Counted from the first letter of the stretch, positions 11,110 through 20,735 are shown. The stretch is DNA of 64,000 nucleotides from Citromicrobium sp. JLT1363 (GCF_000186705.1 NZ_AEUE01000010.1:62001-126000); one strand, 5' to 3'. Made by a program: numbers and translations. The notes: generated by a model not told the origin, from the sequence alone.

Positions 11110-14100
11110 GCGGGCGCCACCGTCATGTCTTCGTCGAGAGCGTCGATCTCCTCGCGCAGCTTGGTCAGGTCGACGCTGCGCGGTTGCCCCAGCCGCGCAA
11201 TGACGAGGTAGAGCACCGGCGTGAGGAACAGCGTGAACAGGCTCGCGATGCCCAGCCCGCCGAAGATCACCCACCCGATAGACTGGCGCGCCTCGGCCCC
11301 GGCCCCGCTCGCGAGGATAAGCGGGGTCGCGCCGATGACGGTCGAAATCAGTGTCATCGTGATCGGCCGCAGGCGGATCGCCGCGGCCTCTTCCACGGCC
11401 TCGCGCACGCTGCGGCCCTGGTGGCGTAGCTGGTCGGCGAATTCCACGATCAGCACCCCGTTCTTGGCCATCAGACCGATCAGCATCACCAGCCCGATCT
11501 GCGAATAGATGTTGAGCGACACGCCCGAGAGGAACAGCGCGAACACCGCGGCCGCCAGCGCAAAGGGCACGGTCAGCAACACGACGAGCGCACTGGTCAG
11601 GCTTTCGAACTGCGCGACCAGCACCAGGAACACGATCACCAGCGCGAAGCCGTAGGTCAGCATCAGCGCGTTGGAACTTTCCTCCAGGCTTTCGGCATTG
11701 CCCTGCAACAGCATGTCTATGTCCTCTGCCACCGCCTGCTCCGCCAACCGCTCGATCTCATCCACCGCATCGCGCAGCGGCGCGCCCGCCTCGATATCGG
11801 CATCGACCTCGATCGCGCGGCGCTGCTCGGTCCGGTCGAGTTCGGCGGCGATGCCCTGTTCGACTATGGTGGTGACGGCGGATAGCGGAACCAGTGCCGA
11901 CCCTCCTTCCGCGCCCTGCGAGCCCCTGACATAGAGGTTGCGCAGGTCGCTCGGGTTCGTGACGCTGACCGTCTGCGCGGTCAGGAAGATCGGCACCGCC
12001 TGATCGCCGACGTTGAGATCGACCAATTCCTCCCCGCCGACCATCGCGCGCAAGGTCTGCGACAGGTCTGCCAGGTCGACGCCGAGGTCCGACGCGCGCC
12101 GTCGGTCGATCTGTACCGACAGCTGCGGCTGGGTCGGCTGGTAGGAAATCTCCGCGTTCGAAAGGATGTCGGACTGCGTATCTATCGCCGCCGCGAGCGC
12201 ATCGGCACTTTCGTAGATGCGGTCGTACTCGGGCCCGGTCAGCGCGACCTCCAGCCCCTCTCCCCCACCGCCGAAGCTCAGCGTGCCGCGCCCGCGCGCA
12301 TTGGTGCGCGATCCCGGAATCTCCGCGAGCGGCCCGTTCAGCTCCTGCACGATCTCGGTCTGGCTGCGGTCGCGCTCGCCCCAGTCGGCGAGTTCGGCGG
12401 TGACCCGCACGCGGTTGGGATCGTAGCGGCCGACGATGGAGAAGGTGCTCTCTATCTCGCCGCTGTCGAGGTAGGGCTGGAGCACCTGCTCGATCTCGTC
12501 CAGCTCTCGGTCCATGAAGGCGAGCCCCACCCCGTCGGGCCCGGTCGCATCGACCGTGATGACGCCGCGATCCTCGTCGGGCACCAGTTCGTTGTCGAGC
12601 TGGGTGTAGAGAAACCCAGCCAGCCCAGCGACCAGCACCGAGCCGAGGATCATCGCGTGCGGCTTGTCGAGCATGCGGTGCAGGGTCCGGGCATAACGCT
12701 CGGTAATACTGCTGCCCAGCCGCGCCAGCCGGCTTTCCTTCGCCTTCTCGTCGCTCGTCAGATCGAATTTCGAGGCGAGCGCGGGGACCAGCGACAACGC
12801 GACGAAGCTCGACAGGATCACGGCCACCGCCAGCACGAAGCCGAATTCGCGGAACAGCCGCCCGGTTTCCGAGGGCAGGAAGCTGATCGGTACAAACACC
12901 GAGACGAGCACGGCGGTCGTCGCGACCACCGCGAAGAACACCTGCCGCGTGCCAACCACTGCCGCGGCGCGCTTGCCCAGCCCCTTGTTCTGCAATCGCT
13001 GCGCGTTCTCCAGCACCACAATGGCGTCGTCGACGATCAGCCCGGTGGCGAGCACCAGCGCCAGCAGGGTCAGCAGGTTGATCGAGAAACCCATGATCCA
13101 GATCCCTGCGATCACGCCCACCAGCGCGATGGGGATCGTGGTGCTGGGCACCAGCGTGGGACGCCAGGCGCGGAAGAACAGCAGCATCGTGGCCACCACC
13201 ACGGCGATGGTGAAGGCGAGCGTGATCAGCACCTCTTGCACCGAGATACGGATGAACTCGGCATCGTCGGACACGATCTGCAGCTCGACGTCGTCGAACC
13301 GGCGGTTGACCCGCTCGACCGCCTGGCGGATCGAATCCGAAATCTCGATCGTGTTCGAACTCGCCTGCCGCACCACGCCGAGGCCAATGATCGGCTGCCC
13401 GTCGAGCCGCACGAAATTGCTGGCATTGGCGGGCGCGAAGTCGGCCTGCGCGACGTCGCCTACCCGCACGTTGCCGGTGATGACCACGTCCTCGATCCGT
13501 GCGGGATCGGTGGCGCTGGCATCGGCGCGGACGACCAGGCTCTGCGCGTCCGAGCGGAACGACCCGACCGGCACATCGAACGGCGCGCTCTCCAGCGCAT
13601 CGGCGACATCGGTGAGCGTAAGGCCGAAACGGTTTAGCCTGAGCGGGTCGACCGCCACGCGCATCTGGCGCTGTCGCGCGCCGAACTGTTCGATGCTCGC
13701 CACGCCTTCGGCGGTCAGCAATTCGGGAATGATGTCGTTGTCGACCAGCCGGGTCAGCTCGGACTGGTCGTAGGCATCGCTGAGAACCGCGAGCGTCATG
13801 ATCGGCTGCGCGTCCTGGTCGGCCTTGACGACGGTCACCTGCTCGACCCGTTCGGGCAGATCGCGCTGCGTGCGGCTGACCGCTTCGCGCACATCGGTCG
13901 CCGCGGTGTCGAGGTCGATCCCCGGATTGAACTCCACCCGGATGCGCGTGTTGTTCTCCTCGCTCGAAGAGCTGATCTCGCGCACGCCGGAAACACGCGC
14001 GACCGCATCTTCGAGAATGCTGGTCACCTCGGCATCCATCGTCTCCGGCGCGGCGCCGGGAAGGCTGGCGGTGACCGAGACGATCGGGCGGTCGACATTG

Positions 14101-14225
14101 GGCAACTCGCGCACTTCCACGCCCATCAGCGCTGCCACGCCTGCGATCACGATCAGGAGGTTGAGCACCCCGATCAGCAGCGGTCGCTTGACCGCGAGCA
14201 TCGGCAGGTCGGTCTTATTCTCCAC
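11106..14225 (-). CDS. RND efflux pump, inner-membrane transporter (HAE1/MdtB-like)
   Basis: 1039 residues, the standard RND length. TM1 is at ~14-35 (PLLIGVLNLLIVIAGVAAL), a large periplasmic loop follows, and then a block of helices containing the conserved TM4 motif GLIVDDAIVVLEN with the proton-relay aspartates. The second half repeats this, with GLMAKNGVLIVEFA in the TM10 region. It exports hydrophobic or multidrug substrates using the proton motive force. It is the middle gene of a three-gene operon: its start overlaps the membrane fusion protein by 11 nt and its stop overlaps the outer-membrane factor start. Substrate range cannot be read from sequence. Confidence 0.95.
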   Translation of the reverse strand: MENKTDLPMLAVKRPLLIGVLNLLIVIAGVAALMGVEVRELPNVDRPIVSVTASLPGAAPETMDAEVTSILEDAVARVSGVREISSSSEENNTRIRVEFNPGIDLDTAATDVREAVSRTQRDLPERVEQVTVVKADQDAQPIMTLAVLSDAYDQSELTRLVDNDIIPELLTAEGVASIEQFGARQRQMRVAVDPLRLNRFGLTLTDVADALESAPFDVPVGSFRSDAQSLVVRADASATDPARIEDVVITGNVRVGDVAQADFAPANASNFVRLDGQPIIGLGVVRQASSNTIEISDSIRQAVERVNRRFDDVELQIVSDDAEFIRISVQEVLITLAFTIAVVVATMLLFFRAWRPTLVPSTTIPIALVGVIAGIWIMGFSINLLTLLALVLATGLIVDDAIVVLENAQRLQNKGLGKRAAAVVGTRQVFFAVVATTAVLVSVFVPISFLPSETGRLFREFGFVLAVAVILSSFVALSLVPALASKFDLTSDEKAKESRLARLGSSITERYARTLHRMLDKPHAMILGSVLVAGLAGFLYTQLDNELVPDEDRGVITVDATGPDGVGLAFMDRELDEIEQVLQPYLDSGEIESTFSIVGRYDPNRVRVTAELADWGERDRSQTEIVQELNGPLAEIPGSRTNARGRGTLSFGGGGEGLEVALTGPEYDRIYESADALAAAIDTQSDILSNAEISYQPTQPQLSVQIDRRRASDLGVDLADLSQTLRAMVGGEELVDLNVGDQAVPIFLTAQTVSVTNPSDLRNLYVRGSQGAEGGSALVPLSAVTTIVEQGIAAELDRTEQRRAIEVDADIEAGAPLRDAVDEIERLAEQAVAEDIDMLLQGNAESLEESSNALMLTYGFALVIVFLVLVAQFESLTSALVVLLTVPFALAAAVFALFLSGVSLNIYSQIGLVMLIGLMAKNGVLIVEFADQLRHQGRSVREAVEEAAAIRLRPITMTLISTVIGATPLILASGAGAEARQSIGWVIFGGLGIASLFTLFLTPVLYLVIARLGQPRSVDLTKLREEIDALDEDMTVAPA

Positions 14226-15306
14226 GCGGCGTATCGCCCCGCGTATCCTCTACCCGCACATCCTGCTCGGGCTCGCGGGCCTGTCGCACGAGCCGGATGT
14301 CCTGCCCGTCGCGCACCTTCTGCACGCCTTCCACGATCACGCGGTCGCGCCGCCGGATCGCTCCGTCGACGAACACGCGCCCCTCGCGGCGCGAGGTTAT
14401 GGTGACGGGCACGCGCACCGCCTTGCCTTCGCGCACCAGGAACAGGTGCGATCCCTCGCCGCCCCACACGATCGCTTCCTCGGGCACCGCCGCGCGGGTG
14501 CTGCCGTTGCGGGTGAAGTTCACGCGGAAGCTCATGCCGGGGCGCAGCCTGTCGTCGCGGTTGGGGATCGCGGTGCGCACGATGAAATCGCGGCTTTCCC
14601 GCGATATGGGGTTGTCGGTCGCGATCACCTCGGCGGTGATCGTGCGGTCGGGCTCGGAGAACGGCGTGACCTCTACGGTGTCGCCCGGGTCGAGCCCCGC
14701 GAACACTTCCTCGGGCGCCGAGAAATCGACATAGAGCGTGCCGCGTTGGTCGATCTGCGTGATCGCGGTGGAATCGTTCACCCGGTCGCCAACGTCGATC
14801 TCGGTCAGGCCGACATGGCCGCTGAACGGCGCGCGCACGGTGCGGTCGGCCAGCGCGGTCTGCGCCTGGCGCAGCTGAACGCGCGCCGCTGCCAGCGATG
14901 TCTCGCCCGCTTCGATCTGGCTTTCCGAGATCGCGCCGGTATCCTCGATCCGCCGATAGCGACCGAGCAACTGGTCCGCCTCGCGCACCGAAACGCGCGC
15001 GGCCTCGACATCGAGCCGCTCGGCCCGGTCGTCCAGCTGGAGCAGCGGCGCGCCCTGCCGCACGTAGTCGCCCGCGCTGAACATCACCCGGGTGACCCGC
15101 CCGGCCGTCTCCGGGTAGAGTTCGGCGGAAGTCGCGGCGCGCGCCGTGCCGATCACCTCAACCTGCGAGATTTCCGGCAGAAAGCGCACTTCCTGCGCGA
15201 CGACAGGCACTGCCTCGGCCGCTCGCTCTTCCTCGGCGCCCGCGCAGGCCGCGAGCAGCGGACCAATGCTAACGAGCGCCAATATTCTGAAACAAAGCCG
15301 GGACAT
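14215..15306 (-). CDS. RND efflux periplasmic adaptor (membrane fusion protein)
   Basis: 363 residues from ATG 15306. The N-terminus is a lipoprotein signal with lipobox LAAC. The rest follows the HlyD/AcrA layout: a barrel-sandwich half (YPETAGRVTRVMFSAGDYVR), an alpha hairpin (~95-155), the second lipoyl half (VRAPFSGHVGLTEIDVGDRV) and a beta-barrel ending in the membrane-proximal domain. It bridges the RND pump and the outer-membrane factor encoded directly downstream and is first in the operon. No regulator gene is adjacent; the upstream DNA meets the tRNA-Thr island boundary. Confidence 0.92.
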   Translation of the reverse strand: MSRLCFRILALVSIGPLLAACAGAEEERAAEAVPVVAQEVRFLPEISQVEVIGTARAATSAELYPETAGRVTRVMFSAGDYVRQGAPLLQLDDRAERLDVEAARVSVREADQLLGRYRRIEDTGAISESQIEAGETSLAAARVQLRQAQTALADRTVRAPFSGHVGLTEIDVGDRVNDSTAITQIDQRGTLYVDFSAPEEVFAGLDPGDTVEVTPFSEPDRTITAEVIATDNPISRESRDFIVRTAIPNRDDRLRPGMSFRVNFTRNGSTRAAVPEEAIVWGGEGSHLFLVREGKAVRVPVTITSRREGRVFVDGAIRRRDRVIVEGVQKVRDGQDIRLVRQAREPEQDVRVEDTRGDTPRGE

Positions 15307-15688
15307 CGTGTTCCTGTCTATGGGAGACGATTGACTGGCGAAAGGCTTTCCGGGTTCGCTGCCCAGTGCGCAACACGGGCTATAGGCCGGGCGCACGCGA
15401 GGCAAAGGCTTTCGCGCATGGTTCGGCTCGATACGCTCTCGGTTTGCGCTACCGTCATGCGGATTGCGAAATTCGCCTCGATGATGCTCGCAGACGGAGC
15501 GCTGGTCGAGCGGCTGTTTCAGCTCGAGATCAGGTAAATCCGGACAGATCGCTCCCGCCAAAAGGCGGACATTGGCGAGTTGCGCCTCTTTGCCAAGGCC
15601 CGAGTATCACGCCCACTCACTCGCTTCCCAAAGGCGCGCCCAGACGAACGGCCTTTCGCCCTACAACGGTGCGCGGATAAGCTGAGGA
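15307..15688. other. Intergenic region upstream of the efflux operon, with repeat flank
   Basis: No convincing gene. The part nearest 15306 must contain the efflux operon promoter, which I could not place. From about 15613 to 15688 the sequence is an imperfect copy (eight mismatches counted) of 25829-25904, immediately outside the perfect 48-bp repeat. It is therefore the original downstream flank of the tRNA-Thr gene. Confidence 0.6.
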
Positions 15689-15736
15689 AGGTGGTGCCGC
15701 TTACGTGACTCGAACACGTGACCCCATCATTACGAA
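15689..15736 (-). repeat. Left attachment-site repeat (displaced 3' end of tRNA-Thr)
   Basis: 48 bp identical to 25905-25952, covering the CCA end, acceptor 3' strand, T arm, variable region and 3' side of the anticodon arm of tRNA-Thr on the minus strand. Beyond 15736 it diverges from the tRNA sequence. This is the scar left by integration. Confidence 0.9.
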
Positions 15737-15854
15737 ATCAGGGGTAGACTGCCATTGAGGCTTAAGGATTGCGAGGTTTCTGACGTCGCTGCCTGTGGTA
15801 CTGGGTGACGGCCCCAAGCAGCTCCCAAAGTGCGCTAACTGCAAGTGGTGTTTG

Positions 15855-15872
15855 CAATTGAGCTAAAGCGCC
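15855..15872 (-). pseudogene. tRNA-Thr 5'-end-like fragment inside the island's left end
   Basis: This 18-bp segment matches 16 of 18 bases of the 5' end and D-stem of the intact tRNA-Thr (25966-25983), on the same strand and in the same order relative to the left repeat. About 118 bp of unrelated DNA separates the two parts. It looks like the remainder of a second, broken tRNA-Thr copy. Confidence 0.45.
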
Positions 15873-15951
15873 TTGAAGTGGGAAGACCAATCACATCGAC
15901 CCACTGCATACCTCTTCAGCCGACCGACAACCGTCCTGAACCACGAGCCAC

Positions 15952-16953
15952 CTAGTCCTCTTCGCTTGGTGGCGCGGAGGCATGCTCGCCTAGGGACGTC
16001 GGCAAAAACCATTCCCGGCAAATGTCTTCGTACGTTCTGGGTAGAAGGGCGAGCACGCGCCACAATTCCATTATATGCTGAGGTCGTGGCACTGTTACCC
16101 AATCGCCTCCCCTGTCTTCTGCGGGGACGTGCGCACCGAATAGTTCAATTTCGCCAGTTTGGTTGAATTTTTTTACTCGGTCACCCCACCATTTTATGGG
16201 GATCCACATATCGACATCGTCCCAAAAATCATAATTAGCGATACGCCGCGCGAAATACCGGGAGAGTTCCTCAAGCTCATCTTCTGTTTGCGCCCAACCC
16301 AATTCCGCATATTGATACACGAAACGCTGGAATGCAGCGAAGAGTTTTGGCCGCTTAGCGTACCATCGAAGCGCAATAAGGCCAGTCTCAGTACCGATCT
16401 CGTTGCGCCAAGGGACGTGTATTGTCCTCCTGCCCGCAGAGCGATAATCCGCGTGCTTTGGTATAAGTATTTTATCGACATAGTCGTTCAAGCAAACGAA
16501 GGAACAGCGCTCATTCTCCAGGTCAGCAAGCACTAGGAGCACCGGAACACCCACCCCCATCCTTTCGACTGTGGCGAGTTCCGACACCTCTAAACTGAAT
16601 GCGTAAGTATCCAGAATGCAGACCAATTCTTTCTTATCGAGACTCTCTGGCGCTTTCTCAACATTTCCGCGGGAATATACCTTAAGCTCTGACGTATTCG
16701 GCTTTTCCACAGTCTTAAGCTGTATAAAAAGGTGTTCGCCCAGCGTTTCGTATGTCTTGGATTTTCCCGTCTCCTCACCCTCGCTAAAAATCTCCAGCGC
16801 GAAATCCAGCCCGTAATCGGGCCGATATTCCCGCAAAACCCAATGTTTGGGCAACTTGCTTTTAAGCAATTCCTGTCCAGCTCGATCTATTAGATGTTGC
16901 TCAGATTGCTTTTTTGCACTCGACACTGCGTACCTTTTTTGATTGTGCGACAT
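15952..16953 (-). CDS. DUF4365 domain protein, PD-(D/E)XK nuclease-like
   Basis: 333 residues. The N-terminal ~160 residues fit the DUF4365 family. RPDYGLDFALEIF (~44-56) followed by LFIQLKT (~75-81) gives the D...(E/Q)xK pattern of the PD-(D/E)XK nuclease fold, with Asp46 or Asp50, Glu54 and Gln78-x-Lys80. The C-terminal half is not recognised. DUF4365 genes are frequent in defence and mobile islands. Here the gene sits at the left end of the tRNA-Thr island, is AT-richer than chromosomal neighbours, and stands alone, reading toward the attachment repeat. A role in DNA cleavage or antiphage defence is inference. Confidence 0.75.
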   Translation of the reverse strand: MSHNQKRYAVSSAKKQSEQHLIDRAGQELLKSKLPKHWVLREYRPDYGLDFALEIFSEGEETGKSKTYETLGEHLFIQLKTVEKPNTSELKVYSRGNVEKAPESLDKKELVCILDTYAFSLEVSELATVERMGVGVPVLLVLADLENERCSFVCLNDYVDKILIPKHADYRSAGRRTIHVPWRNEIGTETGLIALRWYAKRPKLFAAFQRFVYQYAELGWAQTEDELEELSRYFARRIANYDFWDDVDMWIPIKWWGDRVKKFNQTGEIELFGAHVPAEDRGGDWVTVPRPQHIMELWRVLALLPRTYEDICREWFLPTSLGEHASAPPSEED

Positions 16954-17137
16954 GAGAGTTGCAATCTAATCATTCTGAATAGGATTTGGGCAACCCAAAA
17001 AATTGAACTGAGGGGATTTAGGCGCAGATGCGCCGTGAAATCTGTGCGCTTGCCAAAGGCAGCGCCTTTCTAGTGACACGGCTTCACATAAACCGCATTA
17101 TCCGTTCCACCCTACCCGGACTGACCAGCCGCTCCGC

Positions 17138-17187
17138 AAAAAAAAATTAAAGATGGCCCCTCGCACAGGTCAGGGCGCGAGGGGCTA
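17138..17187 (-). terminator. Intrinsic terminator after the integrase gene
   Basis: On the minus strand, AGCCCCTCGC and GCGAGGGGCC form a strong stem (plus-strand 17155-17187), followed by a T-run at about 17146-17138. It lies just downstream of the integrase stop at 17204. Confidence 0.8.
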
Positions 17188-17203
17188 TTTGGGCACTCTG
17201 TGA

Positions 17204-18349
17204 TCAGGCCAGTTGTTCCGCCGCCGCTTCGACCGCATTCATCAGCGTTGCATTGGCGAGGTGGCTATATCGCATTGTAGACTGGTAGTCCGCGTGCCCG
17301 AGCACCTTGCCGATCGTCAGGAGATCAACCTTGGCGTTCGCCATGAACGATGCTGCTGAGTGGCGTAAATCATGTATACGCAGCCCCGGAAGGCGAGCTT
17401 CCTTTCTTGCCGTGGCCCAGGCTCGCTTGATCGAGTTGTATGGCTTGAGCGTTTCCGGGTTTGGCACGAGCCACGGACAACCCGGTATCTTCATCAAACC
17501 CTCGATGATGACCACGGCTGGTCTCGAGAGAGGCACCCGTCGCGCCTTGCCGGTCTTGCTATCCGGGATCAGCCAGGAGCGCGCCACAAGATCTATATGC
17601 TCCCACCTGGCAGTGAGGAGCTCGGTCTTGCGAGCACCCGTGTACAGCAGGAGGCTGACGATCGCCCAAAGCTGCGGATTACTCGAACCCTTGCATGCCG
17701 TAAGCGGCCGTTGAGCTTCCTCCTTGCTCAGATACCGTTCGCGTGCATTGTCGAACTTGAACCGTTCGACGTTTCGAACCGGGTTCGGTTCGGCACCGGG
17801 AATTTCCCACTGCCTCGCCAACTCATACGAGCGGCCAAGCATCATGCGCAGCTTTTCTACGGTTGCGGGAGCCAGTTCCTGCCGTTTTTCCGCGAGCCAC
17901 TTCGAGATGTCGGCTGATTTGATCTCGTCCAGCCGCATGTCGCCCCATCGCGGCAACAGGTGTGTATTGATCACCGCCTCGGTGTTCTCCGGGCGTTTGA
18001 GATAGGTCCGGGCGTGGTCAATGTGTTTCTGCGCCAGATCTGCATAAGTCGGCACCTTGCGCTTCTTCGCCTTAGTCTCGGCTGGGTTTCCCGCCATGAC
18101 CACTTCAGCGCGTAACTTCTTTGCAGCCTTCTGGGCGGCTGCAAACGTGATGTCTTCCCAGCGACCGATCTTGACCTGCCGCTGCCGTCCATTGGGATCG
18201 ATGTAACGCAGAGCGTATGTTTTCCCGCCACTGGCGCGGCATTCAAGCAGGAAGCCCGTTGTTACGGTATCATAGTAATCGACCTTCGTCTTGTGGTAGG
18301 GGCAATGAGCTTCGGCGCAGAACTCTGCGGATAGTTGAACCTTAGGCAT
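17204..18349 (-). CDS. int: Tyrosine recombinase / tRNA-targeting phage-type integrase
   Basis: 381 residues from ATG 18349, preceded by AGGAAA. The N-terminal ~95 residues resemble the arm-type DNA-binding region of island integrases (YALRYIDPNGRQRQVKIGRW). A core-binding SAM-like domain spans ~100-185 and the catalytic domain ~205-370. All key residues are visible: Arg240 (YTGARKTE), His326 and Arg329 (HDLRH), His352 (GHAD) and nucleophile Tyr361 (TMRYSHL), so it should be active. It is the enzyme expected to have inserted this island into tRNA-Thr. It points toward the left end of the island and has its own terminator. The 278 bp upstream (18350-18627) hold no recognisable gene. Confidence 0.95.
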   Translation of the reverse strand: MPKVQLSAEFCAEAHCPYHKTKVDYYDTVTTGFLLECRASGGKTYALRYIDPNGRQRQVKIGRWEDITFAAAQKAAKKLRAEVVMAGNPAETKAKKRKVPTYADLAQKHIDHARTYLKRPENTEAVINTHLLPRWGDMRLDEIKSADISKWLAEKRQELAPATVEKLRMMLGRSYELARQWEIPGAEPNPVRNVERFKFDNARERYLSKEEAQRPLTACKGSSNPQLWAIVSLLLYTGARKTELLTARWEHIDLVARSWLIPDSKTGKARRVPLSRPAVVIIEGLMKIPGCPWLVPNPETLKPYNSIKRAWATARKEARLPGLRIHDLRHSAASFMANAKVDLLTIGKVLGHADYQSTMRYSHLANATLMNAVEAAAEQLA

Positions 18350-18627
18350 GAGAATTTCCTTCGTGAAAGTGAGATAGCGGAGGCACGAGGAGCGCGGCAG
18401 GAGCGGTGGCAGGGGCAGGCCCCATCGACTGCCCGATCGCTCGCCAGCGCGGCTCTCTCGCCGCCTCTGCATGGTTTTTTGGGTCGAGGGGCGGCTCGTG
18501 GTTTTGGCTGCGGAGCCGCAACGTCGGTGATGGTGCGAAAAGTGCTGCCCCCTCCCCACCCCGTCATTGCCTTAGGGTTTTCCTCGAAAGGCACGTGGTG
18601 GGGGGAGGGGGAGGCAGATTTTGCGAG

Positions 18628-19875
18628 TTAGTCGAACTTGTCCTCGCGGGCCTCGACCCAGGTGCCCGCGTCGAACTTGGCTCGCCAAGGGACGTACCAC
18701 TGGTACAAACCGCGATTTTTCGAGGGCTCGCCCAACAACCTGCGCAGGGTCACATTCGCTTCCAATCAGGTCGACATCGAGAGCGGCTTCTATCTTCGCC
18801 TCAATCGCGCCGACCACCCGATGCTGCTCGTTGATTTTGCTCAACGCGGCTTCCTCGGCATCGTCGAGCCACCACTGTTCTTTTTGCTCGAACGCGACCT
18901 TCAGCTCGGCGAAAACCTGCTGCATGTCGATATCGTGCTGATAGTCGATTTCCTTGACCGCAATGGTCCAGAACCGACTGTTCCGGTGGTATCCAACAGG
19001 AACTGCCGATCATTGACCGACGCACCGAAAATGGTCGAACGTGGGTACTCGGATTCTACGCGAGCGTAGGGTGGACGGATCTTGTCGGTCGTCTCGGTGA
19101 TGAATGCCTTGAGGCTCGCAATTTCCTTCCGGAACGAGCCTTCGAGTCGCCTAGCTCGACGATACGATGCCTGAGCGCCATCAAGCGGGCATCCTTCTGA
19201 CCTCCATCCCAGTTGAAGCCCAGTTTGACAGCATCCTCTCGTAGCTCTGAAGGCGTAACGAGACTTGCGAACCACGAGGTCTTTCCAATCCCCTGCCCCC
19301 CTTGGAGGGTAAGAACTCCGCGGGCGCGGAATCCCCGGTTCAGGTATGATGCCGCTACGATCGACAGGAGCCACTTACGCACCAGAATGTCGCGCATCTG
19401 GGCGGGGTAATCATCTTCTGGAAGGATCGTCGCGCAAATCTCGCAAACGCGAGACGTGCCGTCCCACGGCTTACCGTCGATCCAGTCCGCGAACGGGTCG
19501 TAGGTGACTTCATCCCCGAGGACGGTGATGTAGTTACGAACCTTGGTGGGTGGCATTTGATGCTGGATGGCAAGGCTCTCCAGCCGGGTAAGCAGAATGT
19601 CGTCCCGGTTCTTCGCTTCCGTGCGGATCCCCCGGTATCTCGATATCAACCCGCTTTTTCACGCGATTGAACTTGAACCTAACGTCGTGCTTCCGCGCGA
19701 GGTATTCGAAATTGGCAAGCGTACCCGGCACCATCGCCTTTGACGAAGGGGGCCTATCGGGCCATTCCGCTCGCTTGATCCGGTTTGCGTCCGATTGGGT
19801 TTCTTCGCTTATGTCGAGTGCCGAGGGGGATGGCTCCCCCTCGGCACCAAGCGGCTTCTCGAAAGCCTCAGCCAC
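18628..19875 (-). pseudogene. VirE-family (virulence-associated E) primase-helicase remnant, multiply frameshifted
   Basis: Collinear pieces of one protein appear in shifting frames from a GTG at 19875 (GGAGATG upstream, overlapping the previous gene) to a stop at 18628-18630. The pieces include a P-loop GGQGIGKTSW (~19290), the FNWDGGQKDARLMALRHRIVELG region, SFRKEIASLKAFITETTDKI, SVNDRQFLLDTTG, and a WYVPWRAKFDAGTW end. Joining them needs four single-base shifts: a G-run near 19633, one near 19152, one near 18998 and one near 18760. VirE/P4-type proteins serve replication of plasmids and satellite elements. The gene is probably dead, though assembly error at short homopolymers cannot be excluded. 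Confidence 0.8.
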
Positions 19876-20191
19876 GTGCCATCTCCGTGAGCTGATAGCG
19901 ACCAACCTCGTCGCGAACCCACAGCTGGGGCCGCGCGAGCGGTGATCGATGGATTTCGAGCAGGAGTGGCACCTCACGGTCGTAGTATGGTCCCCCAAAT
20001 TGGCCGACCTTCGCGATGATCGCTTCCTCGGTGTTCCAGTCCCCTTTCATGCAAGCTGCCATCAAGCTGACCAGGCCTGGCCGTTTCGCCAGCTGGAGCC
20101 GGACTTCGAGGTCTTGGTGGTCGGCGAGAAGCCGCTCGCCGAACGCGAAGAGTGGCTCGGACGCGGAGGTGGTGTGGTCTGTGTGAGTCAT
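19868..20191 (-). CDS. Small orphan protein of the island
   Basis: 107 residues from ATG 20191, preceded by GGAAA. The stop overlaps the GTG start of the VirE-like remnant (ATGGCACGTGGCTGA context), so the two were translationally coupled. No domain recognised; the sequence is soluble and charged, with HQDLEVRLQLAKRPGL and WVRDEVGRYQLTEMARG. Its position suggests an accessory replication role, but this is only context. The 256 bp upstream (20192-20447) hold nothing I can name. Confidence 0.6.
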   Translation of the reverse strand: MTHTDHTTSASEPLFAFGERLLADHQDLEVRLQLAKRPGLVSLMAACMKGDWNTEEAIIAKVGQFGGPYYDREVPLLLEIHRSPLARPQLWVRDEVGRYQLTEMARG

Positions 20192-20447
20192 ATCGTTTCC
20201 ATTTGATCGGGCCCTGACGAGGCACGACGACAGCGTGTCACCCGCGCCAAGCGCGAGCCCAGAGTTGCAGATTGGCTGAACCGGTGCCTGGGTGACTCAC
20301 CACCGAGGATTGGTTCTTCTCTGGCGACCCGATCACAGAGGATCGGACCAACTGCCGTTCGAATGGAATACGCCGTGGAGGTACTGAACAACGGCGGCTT
20401 GATCCGGTCGTTGTCGGCGCACGATATGCGAACTTGCGAGGCGTCTC

Positions 20448-20735
20448 TTACCCCTGCCCCGTGTTGATTCGCAATCCCCTATGGCGACAGACTGTACTCA
20501 ATAGCGCCACGCAACCGACCACCATGAACGCCAATAGCGGCTGGGTCCCGAAGATCAGAACGGTAGCGACCGTCGCTGAAAGACAGAGAAAGTCGCGCGG
20601 TCGCTTGATCGCCAGCAAGATTGCCACGCTGGCTAGAAGGATCAGCGCCAAGGCAATGGCCAGCCGGAGCAGCGCGAGCCCCAAGCTGGCCAGGATGATA
20701 TAGCCCACCAACCTCACGTGGCATGCTCGCGGCAT
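20448..20735 (-). CDS. Small two- or three-helix membrane protein of the island
   Basis: 95 residues if started at ATG 20735. A GTG at 20717, forming a GTGA overlap with the upstream stop, gives 89 residues and is equally plausible. Hydrophobic stretches run at about LVGYIILASLGLALLRLAI, LALILLASVAILLA and VATVLIFGTQPLLAFMVVG. No family recognised. It overlaps the 122-residue gene upstream and is probably co-transcribed with it. The function is unknown. Confidence 0.55.
   Translation of the reverse strand: MPRACHVRLVGYIILASLGLALLRLAIALALILLASVAILLAIKRPRDFLCLSATVATVLIFGTQPLLAFMVVGCVALLSTVCRHRGLRINTGQG

Noticed and set aside
15366-15680. Possible 104-residue plus-strand gene before the island
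   Set aside because: It spans the efflux promoter region and the imperfect att-flank repeat, has no ribosome binding site and resembles no protein.
20192-20447. Possible AlpA-like excisionase remnant on the minus strand
   Set aside because: A short open frame exists, but no HTH pattern can be recognised, so a name would be a guess.
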